Positions 9,898-17,769 of a stretch of DNA of 32,598 bases are shown here, piece by piece (positions within the stretch are counted from its first letter, which is position 1; every line of letters begins with the position of its first letter). The DNA is taken from assembly GCA_964349515.1 (NCBI GenBank), contig CAYGHG010000016.1, forward strand, positions 1 through 32,598, read 5' to 3'. Source of the stretch: CAYGHG01 sp964349515 (lineage in GTDB: Bacteria > Oederibacteriota > PGYV01 > CAYGHG01). The notes below the pieces were generated by a model. It saw nothing but the letters and a program-made list of their open reading frames with translations. It searched no databases and was not told the origin of the DNA. Both the position numbers and the translations under genes were made by a program.

Positions 9898-10344
9898 ATG
9901 AAGGGAAAAAACGCCAAGAAAGCTGTTGAGTACTCAATAGAGGTTCCTCACCATGACAAATATTTCTTTTTGGTCAGAAACTTTATGGATAATATTCTTA
10001 AAGTGGAGAGCCTGCAGGATAAAGAGCGCGACGACATTATAATTGCCGTAAACGAAGCGTGCGACAAACTTTTCAGGGAAGAGATGCAGTCTCTTAAAGA
10101 CGCTAATATCAATATAAAAGTCAGGATAAACAACAGGAAGATTGTAATCACCTTAAGTTACAAGGGAAGCACCAAACTCGCAGGTTACCTGAGAACCATA
10201 AACGAGGAAAGAGTGGTTCTTGATTCGGTGAAAGACAAGATCGGCGAGTACTTGATTGAAAAAAACGCCGATGAAGTAAGTTATTCCAAGTCCAAAAAAA
10301 GGGGATTTAACGTCAAAATAACAAAATTCAGGAGTAAAAAATAA
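9898..10344 (+). CDS. Degenerate HATPase-fold protein of the RsbW/anti-sigma kinase type
   Basis: The 148-residue cytoplasmic protein has the size and layout of RsbW/SpoIIAB-like GHKL ATPases. The helix at about residues 44-58 contains 'IIIAVNEACDKLF', aligning with the N-box. However, the ATP/Mg-contacting Asn is replaced by Lys57 (E53-xxx-K57), and no D-x-G-x-G box follows: the equivalent strand reads 'ITLSYKGST'. It therefore probably does not bind ATP and may act as a binding partner or antagonist. A strong Shine-Dalgarno (AGGAGG) overlaps the preceding stop codon. It ends in a TAATG overlap with the phosphatase gene, so the two are coupled. The family assignment rests on fold pattern and context and is less certain than for the second HATPase at 12212. 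Confidence 0.65.
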   Translation: MKGKNAKKAVEYSIEVPHHDKYFFLVRNFMDNILKVESLQDKERDDIIIAVNEACDKLFREEMQSLKDANINIKVRINNRKIVITLSYKGSTKLAGYLRTINEERVVLDSVKDKIGEYLIEKNADEVSYSKSKKRGFNVKITKFRSKK

Positions 10345-11834
10345 TGGCGCGCCGCTCAATCAGGCTTGAACTGACGCTGTTCATAGCCGCACTTGTTCTT
10401 GTCATAACCGGGGGTTTAAGCCTTCTCGTCCTCTCTGCACAGGAAAAAAGCCTGAAAGAAGAACTGCAGCTTAGAGGCGCGACGATAGCAGGCGGAGTTG
10501 CCGGCAGCATTGCGGATCCCCTGCTGACTGATGAAAGGCTTTCCATGTCATCCATAATAGCTGACGGAATGAAAAATAAGGGCGTTAAGTTCATAATCGT
10601 AACCGATGAAAAGGGCGTTGTAAAAGCCGATAACACCATAAAAAAAGAGGGCAGCTCATATAGCGTGCCTGAGGCGGACGAGGTTTTGGAAAGCGGCGGC
10701 TCGGGTGTTACGGTTTACAATGACAGGGAGCACGGCAAGATAATTCATTTCACGGCTCCCGTAATAGCCAAAGGAAGGCTGAAACTCGGCACGGTTCACG
10801 CCGGGATTTCATACGCTGTGGTTGATGACGTGCTGAAGGCCGCGTATTTCAGGGTGGTGATTATTTCATTAGGCGCGCTGCTGCTCGGAATCATAGGCGC
10901 ATTCCTGCTGTCGGGGGAAATAACAAAGCCTGTTAAAAAACTGGCTGAGGGCGCCAGGATAATAGGAACGGGGGAATTGGGCCATATCATAGAGGTAAAA
11001 TCCGGAAACGAGCTGGGTGAGCTTGCCGAGTCTTTTAATAAAATGACATCGGACTTAAAAGCTGCGCAGGACTCACTCGTAAAGAAGCAGAGGCTTGAGC
11101 GCGAGCTTGAGGTCGCGAGGGAAATACAGCTTTCTCTGATACCAAAAGATATTGCAAAAGTGGAAGGCTATGAAATAGCCGCATACTATAACCCGGCAAG
11201 AGAAGTGGGCGGGGATTATTTTGACGTGATACCTTTTGGCGGAGGAAAGACGGGGTTTGTCGTGGGCGATGTATCGGGAAAAGGCGTCCCTGCGGCATTC
11301 ATAATGACAATGGCGCGCTCCATCATACACTCGGAGGCATCCCCGGAGTTTTCATCCATGGACATACTTAAGAAACTTAATGCCACCATATATCCTGATA
11401 TGCGGGACGGTATGTTTATAACGGTTTTTTACGGCGTGCTTGATCAGGCAAAAAACGAGATTGACCTTGCTTCGGCCGGGCACAACGATACTATCGTTTT
11501 CAGGGCAAAGCAGGGGCAGGTGGAAAAATACAACCCCAAGGGTTTCCCCATAGGCATGGACCCGGGCGGGCGTTTTGACAAGGTTGTTAAAAATGAAAAG
11601 GTAAAGATAAATAAGGGGGACAGTGTGGTGCTTTTTACCGACGGCATTACTGAAGCGATGAATATCAAAAATGAAGAGTTCGGGCAGGAAAAAATGGAGG
11701 AGATAATGGCTTCCTCTTCGGATTTTAGCGCGCAGGAGACTGCTGACAGGATAATAAAAGCAGTGGAAAACTTTGCCGCCGGAGCGGAGCAAAGCGACGA
11801 TATTGCACTGATAGTATTGAAAAGAATAAAATAA
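10344..11834 (+). CDS. Membrane HAMP-SpoIIE (PPM-type) serine phosphatase, RsbU-like
   Basis: The 496-residue sensor phosphatase has TM1 at about residues 10-30 and an extracytoplasmic sensor region of about 135 residues. TM2 lies at about 168-190 and HAMP at about 191-245 ('ITKPVKKLAEGARII'). A signalling helix containing 'EREIQ'-type 'EVAREIQLSLIP' precedes a complete SpoIIE/PPM domain. Metal-binding and catalytic landmarks are present: 'GGDYFDV' (D291), 'GDVSGKG' (D309), 'FTDGITEA' (D433) and 'SDDIAL' (D485/D486). It should dephosphorylate a phospho-Ser STAS protein, and one lies directly downstream. The start shares a base with the previous stop (TAATG), and the Shine-Dalgarno is CAGGAG. 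The sensed ligand is unknown. Confidence 0.92.
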   Translation: MARRSIRLELTLFIAALVLVITGGLSLLVLSAQEKSLKEELQLRGATIAGGVAGSIADPLLTDERLSMSSIIADGMKNKGVKFIIVTDEKGVVKADNTIKKEGSSYSVPEADEVLESGGSGVTVYNDREHGKIIHFTAPVIAKGRLKLGTVHAGISYAVVDDVLKAAYFRVVIISLGALLLGIIGAFLLSGEITKPVKKLAEGARIIGTGELGHIIEVKSGNELGELAESFNKMTSDLKAAQDSLVKKQRLERELEVAREIQLSLIPKDIAKVEGYEIAAYYNPAREVGGDYFDVIPFGGGKTGFVVGDVSGKGVPAAFIMTMARSIIHSEASPEFSSMDILKKLNATIYPDMRDGMFITVFYGVLDQAKNEIDLASAGHNDTIVFRAKQGQVEKYNPKGFPIGMDPGGRFDKVVKNEKVKINKGDSVVLFTDGITEAMNIKNEEFGQEKMEEIMASSSDFSAQETADRIIKAVENFAAGAEQSDDIALIVLKRIK

Positions 11835-11862
11835 AATACAATACATTTCGAGGAGGATTATT

Positions 11863-12201
11863 ATGGCACTATCTATCGGATACAGGCGTATAGGAGATAT
11901 TAGCGTGATCGCGCCGGAAGGGTACATAGATACTTCTACGGCCGGAGAACTGGAAGAAGCTATTAAAAAGCAGCTGGATGAAGGTGCGGTAAAGCTGATC
12001 ATAGACCTGGGCGGCGTTGAATTTGTAAGCTCCGCCGGATGGGGCATATTTGTTGCTTATTTGAAACGCGCCCGTACAAAGGGAGGGGACATAAAGCTTT
12101 CTTCCCTGACCGAGAAAGTTGACAAAGTGTTTAAGTTGATGGAGTTTGACAGCCTTATAGATGCTTTTGAAGACGCCGAAGCTGCCGCAAAGAATTTTTA
12201 G
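11863..12201 (+). CDS. STAS-domain anti-sigma factor antagonist (RsbV/SpoIIAA-like)
   Basis: The 112-residue single-domain STAS protein starts after a strong Shine-Dalgarno (AGGAGG at 11851-11856). The conserved loop reads 'VEFVSSAGWGIF'. Ser56/Ser57 occupy the position phosphorylated in SpoIIAA/RsbV, though the Asp usually preceding the pair is Val here. In the family model, a HATPase kinase phosphorylates this Ser and the SpoIIE-type phosphatase removes it, switching the partner bound by the kinase. Genes for both enzymes flank it (10344 and 12212), so the pathway can be read directly from the gene order. No sigma factor gene is visible in the window, so the final target is unknown. Confidence 0.93.
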   Translation: MALSIGYRRIGDISVIAPEGYIDTSTAGELEEAIKKQLDEGAVKLIIDLGGVEFVSSAGWGIFVAYLKRARTKGGDIKLSSLTEKVDKVFKLMEFDSLIDAFEDAEAAAKNF

Positions 12202-12211
12202 GAGCAGATGA

Positions 12212-12631
12212 ATGTCAAAATATTTCTCGCTTGAGGTTGAGGCGGAGCACAGGCACCTCGTGGTGATAAGGCGTTTTGTCACTGATGTGATGAAGTTCGG
12301 GGGTTTTGGGCACGATGAACTCGCAAGGGCCGAACTTTGTATAAACGAACTCGCAGAGAATGTGATAAGATACGGTTACGGCGGAGGAAAGGGCCGGATA
12401 AAGGTAAAGGCGGGGTTTGACACCGGCAGGATGCTTTTTTCCATCACGGACTGGGGTGCGCCGTTTGACCCGCAGGGTTATGTGACGCAGGACGTAAAAG
12501 ACCTCTTTGAAGGCGAAGTTAAGGGCAAACTGGGAATATCGGCGGTGAGGAGAAGCAGTGACAGGATTATTTATTCAAGGCTGAAAGGCAAAAATAAAAT
12601 TACGGTATACATAAAGAGAAGGAAAGAATAA
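12212..12631 (+). CDS. HATPase-domain serine kinase / anti-sigma factor (RsbW-like)
   Basis: The 139-residue protein has an intact GHKL nucleotide site. The N-box is 'CINELAENVIRYGYG' (E46-xxx-N50), the G1 box 'ITDWGAPFDP' (D80-x-G82), and a G2-like 'KGKLGISAVRRSSD' is followed by a C-terminal strand. It is the likely kinase of the STAS protein encoded 10 nt upstream. It contrasts with the degenerate homologue at 9898. An ATG at 12208 opens a frame that stops after eight codons, so the ATG at 12212 with GGAG just upstream is the start. By family logic it would sequester either a sigma factor or another output protein when the STAS protein is phosphorylated. Confidence 0.9.
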   Translation: MSKYFSLEVEAEHRHLVVIRRFVTDVMKFGGFGHDELARAELCINELAENVIRYGYGGGKGRIKVKAGFDTGRMLFSITDWGAPFDPQGYVTQDVKDLFEGEVKGKLGISAVRRSSDRIIYSRLKGKNKITVYIKRRKE

Positions 12632-12643
12632 ACGGAGGCAGGT

Positions 12644-13873
12644 TTGAAAAAAATTCTGGACGAGCTTGATATAAAGATGACGCCGCGCGAGATCGCGGTT
12701 TTGTGCACTCCGGGCCTGGCGGCGGCTGTAGTTAGCGGTGTTTTGGCGGTATTTATAACCGGTGTGGGGGCCAAAGGCACTGCATTCATCCTTGTAATGT
12801 CTGTTATTACAGGCATTGTTTCCGGGGCGGTTTTTGTGTTTTTAGCAGACAGAAAAATCAAAAGCAACATGGAAATCATGAAGCGCGCTGTGACGGGGCA
12901 GCCGGGGTGCGAAGGGATATTTACACCGTTGGCGGACGCCTGTAGATTTGCAGCCGAAAGCGTGTCTGAAGAAAAACGAAAAGTAAAAGAACTTGAGCAA
13001 CTGATATCAAACCACTCGCAGAGCATAGCCGGGGGCTTAAGCGGCGTGCATAGTAAGAGCGAGTCCCTCACGCAGTCAATGAAAAGGGCCAAAAACGAGG
13101 TTAAAGACAATGTTGACTCACTGAAAAAAGCCTCAACTGTTATAAACAATGTGACGGCAGCCATCAATAACATGATTGACGAGATAAAAATAGTTTCAGA
13201 TAAAACATCGGAAGTCGTCCAGCTCGCAAAAAAAGGGAGCAAGTCAACAGGCTCCGAAATAATGGCAATGGGAAACATAAAGACAGCCGTAAACGAGTCA
13301 AAGGTCGTCATAGAGGAACTGGAAAAAACCTCAAAAGAGACAAAAAAAATAGTGGCAACCGTGGCTGAAATAGCGAAAAAGACAAACCTGCTCTCGCTTA
13401 ACGCCGGCATAGAGGCGGCGCGCGCGGGCGAGGCGGGAAAAAGTTTTGCGGTGGTCGCCCAGCAGATAAGGGAGCTCGCAGAGGCCGCGCAGAAAGCGAC
13501 TAAAGAGATGTCTGACTTCCTCGCGAGGACAGAGGCGCTCGCCTCAAACGCGATGGCTGTCATAGGCACGCAGAGCAAGATAGAGGAGGCGGTAAACGTG
13601 GTCTTTGCCGCAAGCGACTCTTTCATGTCCATTATAACCACGCTCTCCGAAATATCCAGGAATCTCTCGGCGCTGTACTCCTCTGCTGAGGAGTACAAAA
13701 CCGACAATGACCTGTTAAGGGTGCTTGCGGAAAAAGTATCCGACAGGCTGAAAAATCTGCTGACTAATGTCGAAGCCGTGTTTGATAATGTTGAGAAAAA
13801 CATGTATATTGTTGAGGAGTTGTCTGCGGAAGCAGGCGCCATGCGTGAGGAAATAAAGCGCAAAAACGGATGA
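12644..13873 (+). CDS. Methyl-accepting chemotaxis-like signalling protein without a sensor domain
   Basis: The 409-residue protein has two hydrophobic segments near the N-terminus (about residues 17-40 and 46-67) separated by a short loop, leaving no room for a periplasmic sensor or an obvious HAMP. A long coiled coil follows. The conserved MCP hairpin tip lies at about residues 245-275 ('TNLLSLNAGIEAARAGEAG', then 'FAVVAQQIRELAE'), where CheA/CheW bind in canonical receptors. It has no C-terminal pentapeptide tether. The start is TTG at 12644, chosen because GGAGG sits 6 nt upstream and no better ATG lies nearby. Its place between partner-switch genes and PilZ, with no che genes in the window, suggests signalling other than classical chemotaxis. 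Confidence 0.85.
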   Translation: MKKILDELDIKMTPREIAVLCTPGLAAAVVSGVLAVFITGVGAKGTAFILVMSVITGIVSGAVFVFLADRKIKSNMEIMKRAVTGQPGCEGIFTPLADACRFAAESVSEEKRKVKELEQLISNHSQSIAGGLSGVHSKSESLTQSMKRAKNEVKDNVDSLKKASTVINNVTAAINNMIDEIKIVSDKTSEVVQLAKKGSKSTGSEIMAMGNIKTAVNESKVVIEELEKTSKETKKIVATVAEIAKKTNLLSLNAGIEAARAGEAGKSFAVVAQQIRELAEAAQKATKEMSDFLARTEALASNAMAVIGTQSKIEEAVNVVFAASDSFMSIITTLSEISRNLSALYSSAEEYKTDNDLLRVLAEKVSDRLKNLLTNVEAVFDNVEKNMYIVEELSAEAGAMREEIKRKNG

Positions 13874-13919
13874 ATAAACCGCCATTATTGACGATGGGCG
13901 GGAAAAGGGAGGTTATTTA

Positions 13920-14276
13920 ATGCAGGACGGAAACCTTTATGTAGAGCGCAGGCGGCACAAACGGGCGCAGAAAAAGTGCAGGGTCAATTATAAGCTGATA
14001 ATGGCTGACGAAGAGGCTCAGGCAATCAGAAAAAATTCCGCACGTGTAACAGGTGAGAGCGAGGACATAAGCTTAGGCGGCATAAAAGTGGAAGGCGAGA
14101 TGCAGGGGGAAAAAGGGGACATAGTGAGGATTGAAGTACTGATAGAAGGCAGAACCGAAGCTGTGGTAACTTTTGCCGAGGTAAAATGGGTTGCGCCTGA
14201 TAAGAATAATTTTGGGGTGGAATTTTTGATATTAAAGGACGGGGATAAACAGGCGATAGAGGAAATACTGGGGTAG
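13920..14276 (+). CDS. PilZ-domain protein, probable c-di-GMP receptor
   Basis: The 118-residue single-domain protein has both c-di-GMP-binding signatures of PilZ: R11-xxx-R15 in 'ERRRHKR', and D49-x-S51-x-x-G54 in 'EDISLGG'. The remaining strands ('VVTFAEVKWV', 'NFGVEFL') fit the PilZ barrel. An AGGGAGG Shine-Dalgarno lies 7 nt before the ATG. It is the last gene of the run that begins with the giant surface protein, after a 46-nt gap, and is followed at once by hairpin terminators. It may add c-di-GMP input to surface-protein production. No GGDEF or EAL gene is in the window. Confidence 0.9.
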   Translation: MQDGNLYVERRRHKRAQKKCRVNYKLIMADEEAQAIRKNSARVTGESEDISLGGIKVEGEMQGEKGDIVRIEVLIEGRTEAVVTFAEVKWVAPDKNNFGVEFLILKDGDKQAIEEILG

Positions 14277-14347
14277 TTTTTAAGACGGAGGGTTGGTAAC
14301 TACTGTAAGGAATGAGGCTTAGTAGGCGGGCTCTTTTAAGGGCCCGC

Positions 14348-14447
14348 NNNNNNNNNNNNNNNNNNNNNNNNNNNNNNNNNNNNNNNNNNNNNNNNNNNNN
14401 NNNNNNNNNNNNNNNNNNNNNNNNNNNNNNNNNNNNNNNNNNNNNNN
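14348..14447. other. Assembly gap of 100 N flanked by an identical 55-bp sequence
   Basis: The run of exactly 100 N is a placeholder length. The 55 bases before it (14293-14347) are identical to the 55 bases after it (14448-14502). This suggests two contig ends overlapping by an assembler k-mer rather than real missing sequence. Confidence 0.95.
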
Positions 14448-14480
14448 TTGGTAACTACTGTAAGGAATGAGGCTTAGTAG

Positions 14481-14512
14481 GCGGGCTCTTTTAAGGGCCC
14501 GCGTTTTTTTTT
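14481..14512 (+). terminator. Rho-independent terminator after the first operon
   Basis: An 8-bp GC-rich stem (GCGGGCTC pairing GGGCCCGC, one G-T wobble) with a TTTTAA loop is followed by nine T. The same hairpin also stands just before the gap at 14326-14347, lacking its T-tract because the contig ends there. Confidence 0.85.
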
Positions 14513-14585
14513 GATGTAACGGCGTAAGGGCCCGCCCCCCGTGAAGGGAGGCGGCTACAATAGGATGTTTTTTTGTTTTAGGTAT

Positions 14586-14617
14586 GCGGGCTCTTTTAAG
14601 GGCCCGCGTTTTTTTTT
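14586..14617 (+). terminator. Second copy of the element terminator
   Basis: The same GCGGGCTC / GGGCCCGC stem is followed by nine T, within the next element copy. It gives back-to-back termination of transcripts coming from the left. Confidence 0.75.
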
Positions 14618-14704
14618 GATGTAACGGCGTAAAGGCCCGCCCCCCGTAAAGGGAGGCGGCTACGAAGGCGTTGTATCACGTGTATTTGTGACTTGTATTT
14701 GTAG

Positions 14705-14738
14705 GCGGGCTCTTTCAAGGGCCCGCGTTTTTTTTTTT
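14705..14738 (+). terminator. Third copy of the element terminator
   Basis: The same stem has a TTTCAA loop in place of TTTTAA and is followed by eleven T. It is the last barrier before the promoter at 14827. Confidence 0.75.
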
Positions 14739-14826
14739 GATGAAACGGTGTAAAGGCCCGCCACCCGTAAAGGGAGGCGGCTACGAAATTACATATATTA
14801 TGTTCATTATCCGGGTTTCATAGCGT

Positions 14827-14855
14827 TTGACATCCATTTATTATTTTGTTAAACT
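14827..14855 (+). promoter_or_regulatory. Sigma70-like promoter for the PQQ-lipoprotein/chaperone operon
   Basis: A perfect -35 TTGACA (14827-14832) is separated by 17 nt from a -10-like TAAACT (14850-14855, 4/6 match). The start site would be near 14862, giving a 5' leader of about 87 nt. It sits in AT-rich sequence directly after the terminator array, where a new transcription unit is expected. Apart from this promoter and an AAAGGGGAG Shine-Dalgarno before 14949, I see nothing in 14785-14948. Confidence 0.6.
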
Positions 14856-14948
14856 GACATAGTATTTAAAACGGAAAAAGTCTATATATTTTTAGCTTTT
14901 TTATGTTTTTAACGTTATAACTATACTTAAAAACCGAAAGGGGAGTTT

Positions 14949-16310
14949 ATGAAGTTAAAATCTGTTTTATCCTTGATAATAATTTCTTCGCTTGTTATAT
15001 TTTCCGGCTGTATCGGCGGCCAGGATGAGGAGCAGCTCTCCATTGACCTGAACATAAGCGGCGGCGAGGAATTAAAAGAACTTGAAAACCTCCAGAAACT
15101 TGTGAAACAGCAGAAAGACCAATTAAAACAACTTGAAAATCAGATGACCGAGAAGAAAACCACCGGAGGAAACAAGGCTGAAATTACAAAGCTTCAAAAG
15201 CAGATTGCCGAGCAGAAAAGCGCGGTTGTTCAGGCCTCTAAAATGGTAAGTTCTGTTAAAACCGAAAAGGGGAAATATGTCTGGTCTATGTTCGGCGCTG
15301 TGCCTTCGCACAATATGTATAACGGGTACAACATACTTACGCCCCTTGAATTCAAATGGAAATTCAAGGCAGGCCTGGGATTTGACGCCTCGCCTGTGAT
15401 GGATGTTTCAAACATATACATAGGTTCAAAGGACATGAATTTTTACGCGCTTGAAAAGTCAAGCGGGCAGGTAGTCTGGAAGCTGCCGGCTCAGGCAAAT
15501 ATCTCATCCACCGCGGCGCTTTACGGAGGGAACCTTTACTACGGCACTGAGGGCGGGTTTGTTTTTGCCGTGTCGGCGCAAAGAGGCAAAGTTATTTGGA
15601 AGACAAAACTTGAAGGCGCGGTTAAATTCTCCTCGCCTGCCATATACGCGGGAATGGTTTATGTGGGGTGTATGGATAACAACTTCTACGCGCTTGACAG
15701 GGCGACAGGCGCGGTAAAATGGGTTCACAAGACGCTTGTGCCTATCGCCGGCTCGCCTACAGTCGCAAACGGAATGGTTTACATAGGCGGGCTTGACGGC
15801 AAAATGTACGCGCTTGACCTTGACAACGGGCAGGTGCAGTGGCAGTTCCAGTCGGGAAATGCGATATCTTCAACACCCGCGGAAGAGGCGGGAGTAATAT
15901 ACTTCGGCTCTGACGACAAAAAAGTTTACGCGCTTGACGCGATGAACGGCGGGGTAAAGTGGAGCTTTGCGACAGAGGGTTTTGTGCAGTCGTCTCCGGT
16001 AATTAAAGACGGCGTGCTTTTCATAGGCTCAAGGGACAAGTTCATGTACGCGATAAACACGGCAAACGGAAAGCTGCTCTGGAAAACAGACGCGGGCGGC
16101 AGGGTGATGTCAATGCCGCTGCTGGTCAACAACCTGGTTTACATAGGCGTTGACAAGGAGCTGCTTGCTTTTGACGCAAAGTCAGGCGAAAAAAAATGGG
16201 CATTTAAGACCGACTACAGGATTCTCTCGTCGTGCATCGCCGACGAAGGCGTGGTGTACTTTGCCGATACGGAAGCCTCGGTTTACGCTATGGAATCCGC
16301 GGCCAAATAG
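14949..16310 (+). CDS. Lipoprotein with coiled coil and PQQ-like beta-propeller (BamB-like)
   Basis: The 453-residue protein has a signal peptide ending in the lipobox 'VIFSGC' with Cys21 as the lipidation site. Residues about 33-90 form a Lys/Gln/Glu-rich coiled coil. From about residue 110 to the end there are about eight propeller blades of about 40 residues with the PQQ-repeat pattern 'G.VYIG..DG.MYALD...G...W'; examples are 'MVYVGCMDNNFYALD' and 'VIYFGSDDKKVYALD'. The fold is shared by BamB, which scaffolds outer-membrane barrel assembly, and by quinoprotein enzymes. No PQQ active-site residues were recognised, so a scaffold role is more likely. It opens a tight operon: the next gene starts 11 nt downstream. 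The coiled-coil insertion is unusual for BamB. Confidence 0.88.
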   Translation: MKLKSVLSLIIISSLVIFSGCIGGQDEEQLSIDLNISGGEELKELENLQKLVKQQKDQLKQLENQMTEKKTTGGNKAEITKLQKQIAEQKSAVVQASKMVSSVKTEKGKYVWSMFGAVPSHNMYNGYNILTPLEFKWKFKAGLGFDASPVMDVSNIYIGSKDMNFYALEKSSGQVVWKLPAQANISSTAALYGGNLYYGTEGGFVFAVSAQRGKVIWKTKLEGAVKFSSPAIYAGMVYVGCMDNNFYALDRATGAVKWVHKTLVPIAGSPTVANGMVYIGGLDGKMYALDLDNGQVQWQFQSGNAISSTPAEEAGVIYFGSDDKKVYALDAMNGGVKWSFATEGFVQSSPVIKDGVLFIGSRDKFMYAINTANGKLLWKTDAGGRVMSMPLLVNNLVYIGVDKELLAFDAKSGEKKWAFKTDYRILSSCIADEGVVYFADTEASVYAMESAAK

Positions 16311-16321
16311 GGAAGGGTGAA

Positions 16322-17767
16322 ATGGCAAGAAGAAAGATAAAATACAGTTTAAGGGCAAAAATTACGGCGCTTATTTTTACGCTGGTCATCATAACGATGG
16401 GCGTTGTTTTTTCCTATTCGCTTCACACCAACCTCGCTATGCAGCAGAGGGAAATACGCAAAAGCGCAAAGCAGGTATCCGACACGCTGAACGCACTGCG
16501 CCTGATAACACCCGTAGAATCCACCGACGCAAACTGGGCTGTTTATCAGAAGTACATGGAACTGCTCGCAAAGCTCGACAGAAATATAATGGTAATGGCA
16601 ATCATAGACCAGTCAAAAAATCTGAAGGCTTTTGCCATAAACGAGCCGGTGATAGCCAAAGACTTCAAGGAAATTACCATTGATGCCGATAAAAAGAAAA
16701 CAGCGGAAAGCATACTTTCTGCAAAGATTAAAGATGTCCTCAAGGTTAAAAGCAACCTGAAAATCAAAGGCGAGACCTTTTCCGAAATAGAAATCAAGTT
16801 TTCAAAGAAGCAGTACAACAGGCAGATGAACATCACCATATTAAACATGGCGATCCTGACGGCTGTGCTTCTGGCTGCCGGTTTTTTCAGCGCGAATTTC
16901 CTTGCCAAATTCATAACCGGCAATTTCAACATCATCGCCGCGGGGATGAGAAAGGTAGCAGGCGGCAACCTGGATGTGGAGGTTGAAGTAAAGGCAAACG
17001 ATGAAGTCGGCGTGCTTGCGGATGACTTTAACAGGATGATAGTGGAACTCAAAGAAAAGGTCAGAATAAAAGACGCGTTTGAAACGGTGGCCGGCGGCCT
17101 TAAGGATATGGATGACCTGAAAAAAGCTTATCAGGTGCTTACCTATCAGGAAATGACGGACAAGATTACGCGCGGCTACACGCCTCCGGCGGGAAGCAAC
17201 TCTTCGAAAAGCGTTTTTATATTCATTGATGTTTCTTCTTTCTCCAATTTTACTTACGAACTTATAAGCCCCGAGATGAAGGAAATCATAGAAAAATTCA
17301 CTGAAAAAGTCTCTATGACCGCGCTTGAATACCAGGGCGCCGTGCTGAAAGCCACAGACAGTTATGTGCTTTTAAGCTTCGGATACCCCTTTATGCACGC
17401 GGATGACACAAAGCGCGCGCTTATATCCACCGTGGAAATCCGCAAGGAACTGGTCGCGATGGTAAAAAGCAAGCTTACGCTCGGTTATGAAGTGGAGGAT
17501 TTCTCGGTGAACTTCATAATGATAAACGGAAGCGTGGCGGGCAACTTTATTTCAAAGCAGGCTGTGGACGCCTATACCGCGGTGGTTGAGTATCTTAAAT
17601 TTGCCTCGCGCTACGGCGAACGGAAAAAATACGGCACGGACATTTACGCCCTCGGCGACATGGCGCAGGCGACTTCAAATCTGGCTAATTATGAAAAAAT
17701 AGACAGTGTAACGGCGTCGGAAGGCGCTTCCTACGACCTGATGAAACTGAAAGGCACGAGGTTTTAA
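16322..17767 (+). CDS. Membrane HAMP protein with a degenerate class III nucleotide-cyclase domain
   Basis: From the ATG at 16322 the protein has 481 residues. An in-frame upstream start at 16232 would overlap the lipoprotein gene by about 80 nt and begin with an arginine run, so it is rejected. TM1 is at about residues 12-31, an extracytoplasmic region of about 140 residues follows, TM2 is at about 169-190, and HAMP at about 191-247 ('GNLDVEVEVKANDEVGVL'). Residues about 298-481 resemble an adenylate/guanylate cyclase domain. 'FIDVSSFSNFT' keeps the first metal Asp. 'KATDSYVLLSFG' keeps Lys and Asp but has T for the G of 'GD'. 'LKFASRYG' keeps the Arg but has Lys for the catalytic Asn. Activity is doubtful. 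It precedes the J-protein gene by 2 nt. Confidence 0.75.
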   Translation: MARRKIKYSLRAKITALIFTLVIITMGVVFSYSLHTNLAMQQREIRKSAKQVSDTLNALRLITPVESTDANWAVYQKYMELLAKLDRNIMVMAIIDQSKNLKAFAINEPVIAKDFKEITIDADKKKTAESILSAKIKDVLKVKSNLKIKGETFSEIEIKFSKKQYNRQMNITILNMAILTAVLLAAGFFSANFLAKFITGNFNIIAAGMRKVAGGNLDVEVEVKANDEVGVLADDFNRMIVELKEKVRIKDAFETVAGGLKDMDDLKKAYQVLTYQEMTDKITRGYTPPAGSNSSKSVFIFIDVSSFSNFTYELISPEMKEIIEKFTEKVSMTALEYQGAVLKATDSYVLLSFGYPFMHADDTKRALISTVEIRKELVAMVKSKLTLGYEVEDFSVNFIMINGSVAGNFISKQAVDAYTAVVEYLKFASRYGERKKYGTDIYALGDMAQATSNLANYEKIDSVTASEGASYDLMKLKGTRF

Positions 17768-17769
17768 TC

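Larger units (their letters stand above)
14282..14784 (+). repeat. Array of composite hairpin elements (left array, forward orientation)
   Basis: This 672-nt intergenic stretch (14277-14948) holds about four copies of an element of about 82 bp: 14322-14347 (cut by the gap), 14477-14558, 14582-14663 and 14701-14784. Each copy starts with (GTA)GGCGGGC, forms a perfect-type hairpin (GCGGGCTC / GGGCCCGC, TTTTAA loop) followed by 8-11 T, then a spacer 'GATGTAACGGCGTAA', then a second hairpin (CCGCCCCCC / GGGAGGCGG) ending GGCTAC. The outer flank AAGACGGAGGGTTGG (14282-14296) recurs inverted at the far side of the next operon. No ORF or transposase is present. The copies look like REP- or MITE-like intergenic repeats that double as terminators. 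Confidence 0.85.

Noticed and set aside
12571..13863. 430-codon minus-strand frame opposite the chemoreceptor-like gene
   Set aside because: The + strand product shows the conserved MCP tip and a Shine-Dalgarno. The minus frame is a low-complexity Ser/Phe/Ala shadow.
16232..16321. Upstream in-frame start for the HAMP/cyclase-like gene
   Set aside because: It would overlap the lipoprotein gene and add an Arg-rich leader. The ATG at 16322 has an AGGG ribosome site and fits the membrane protein start.
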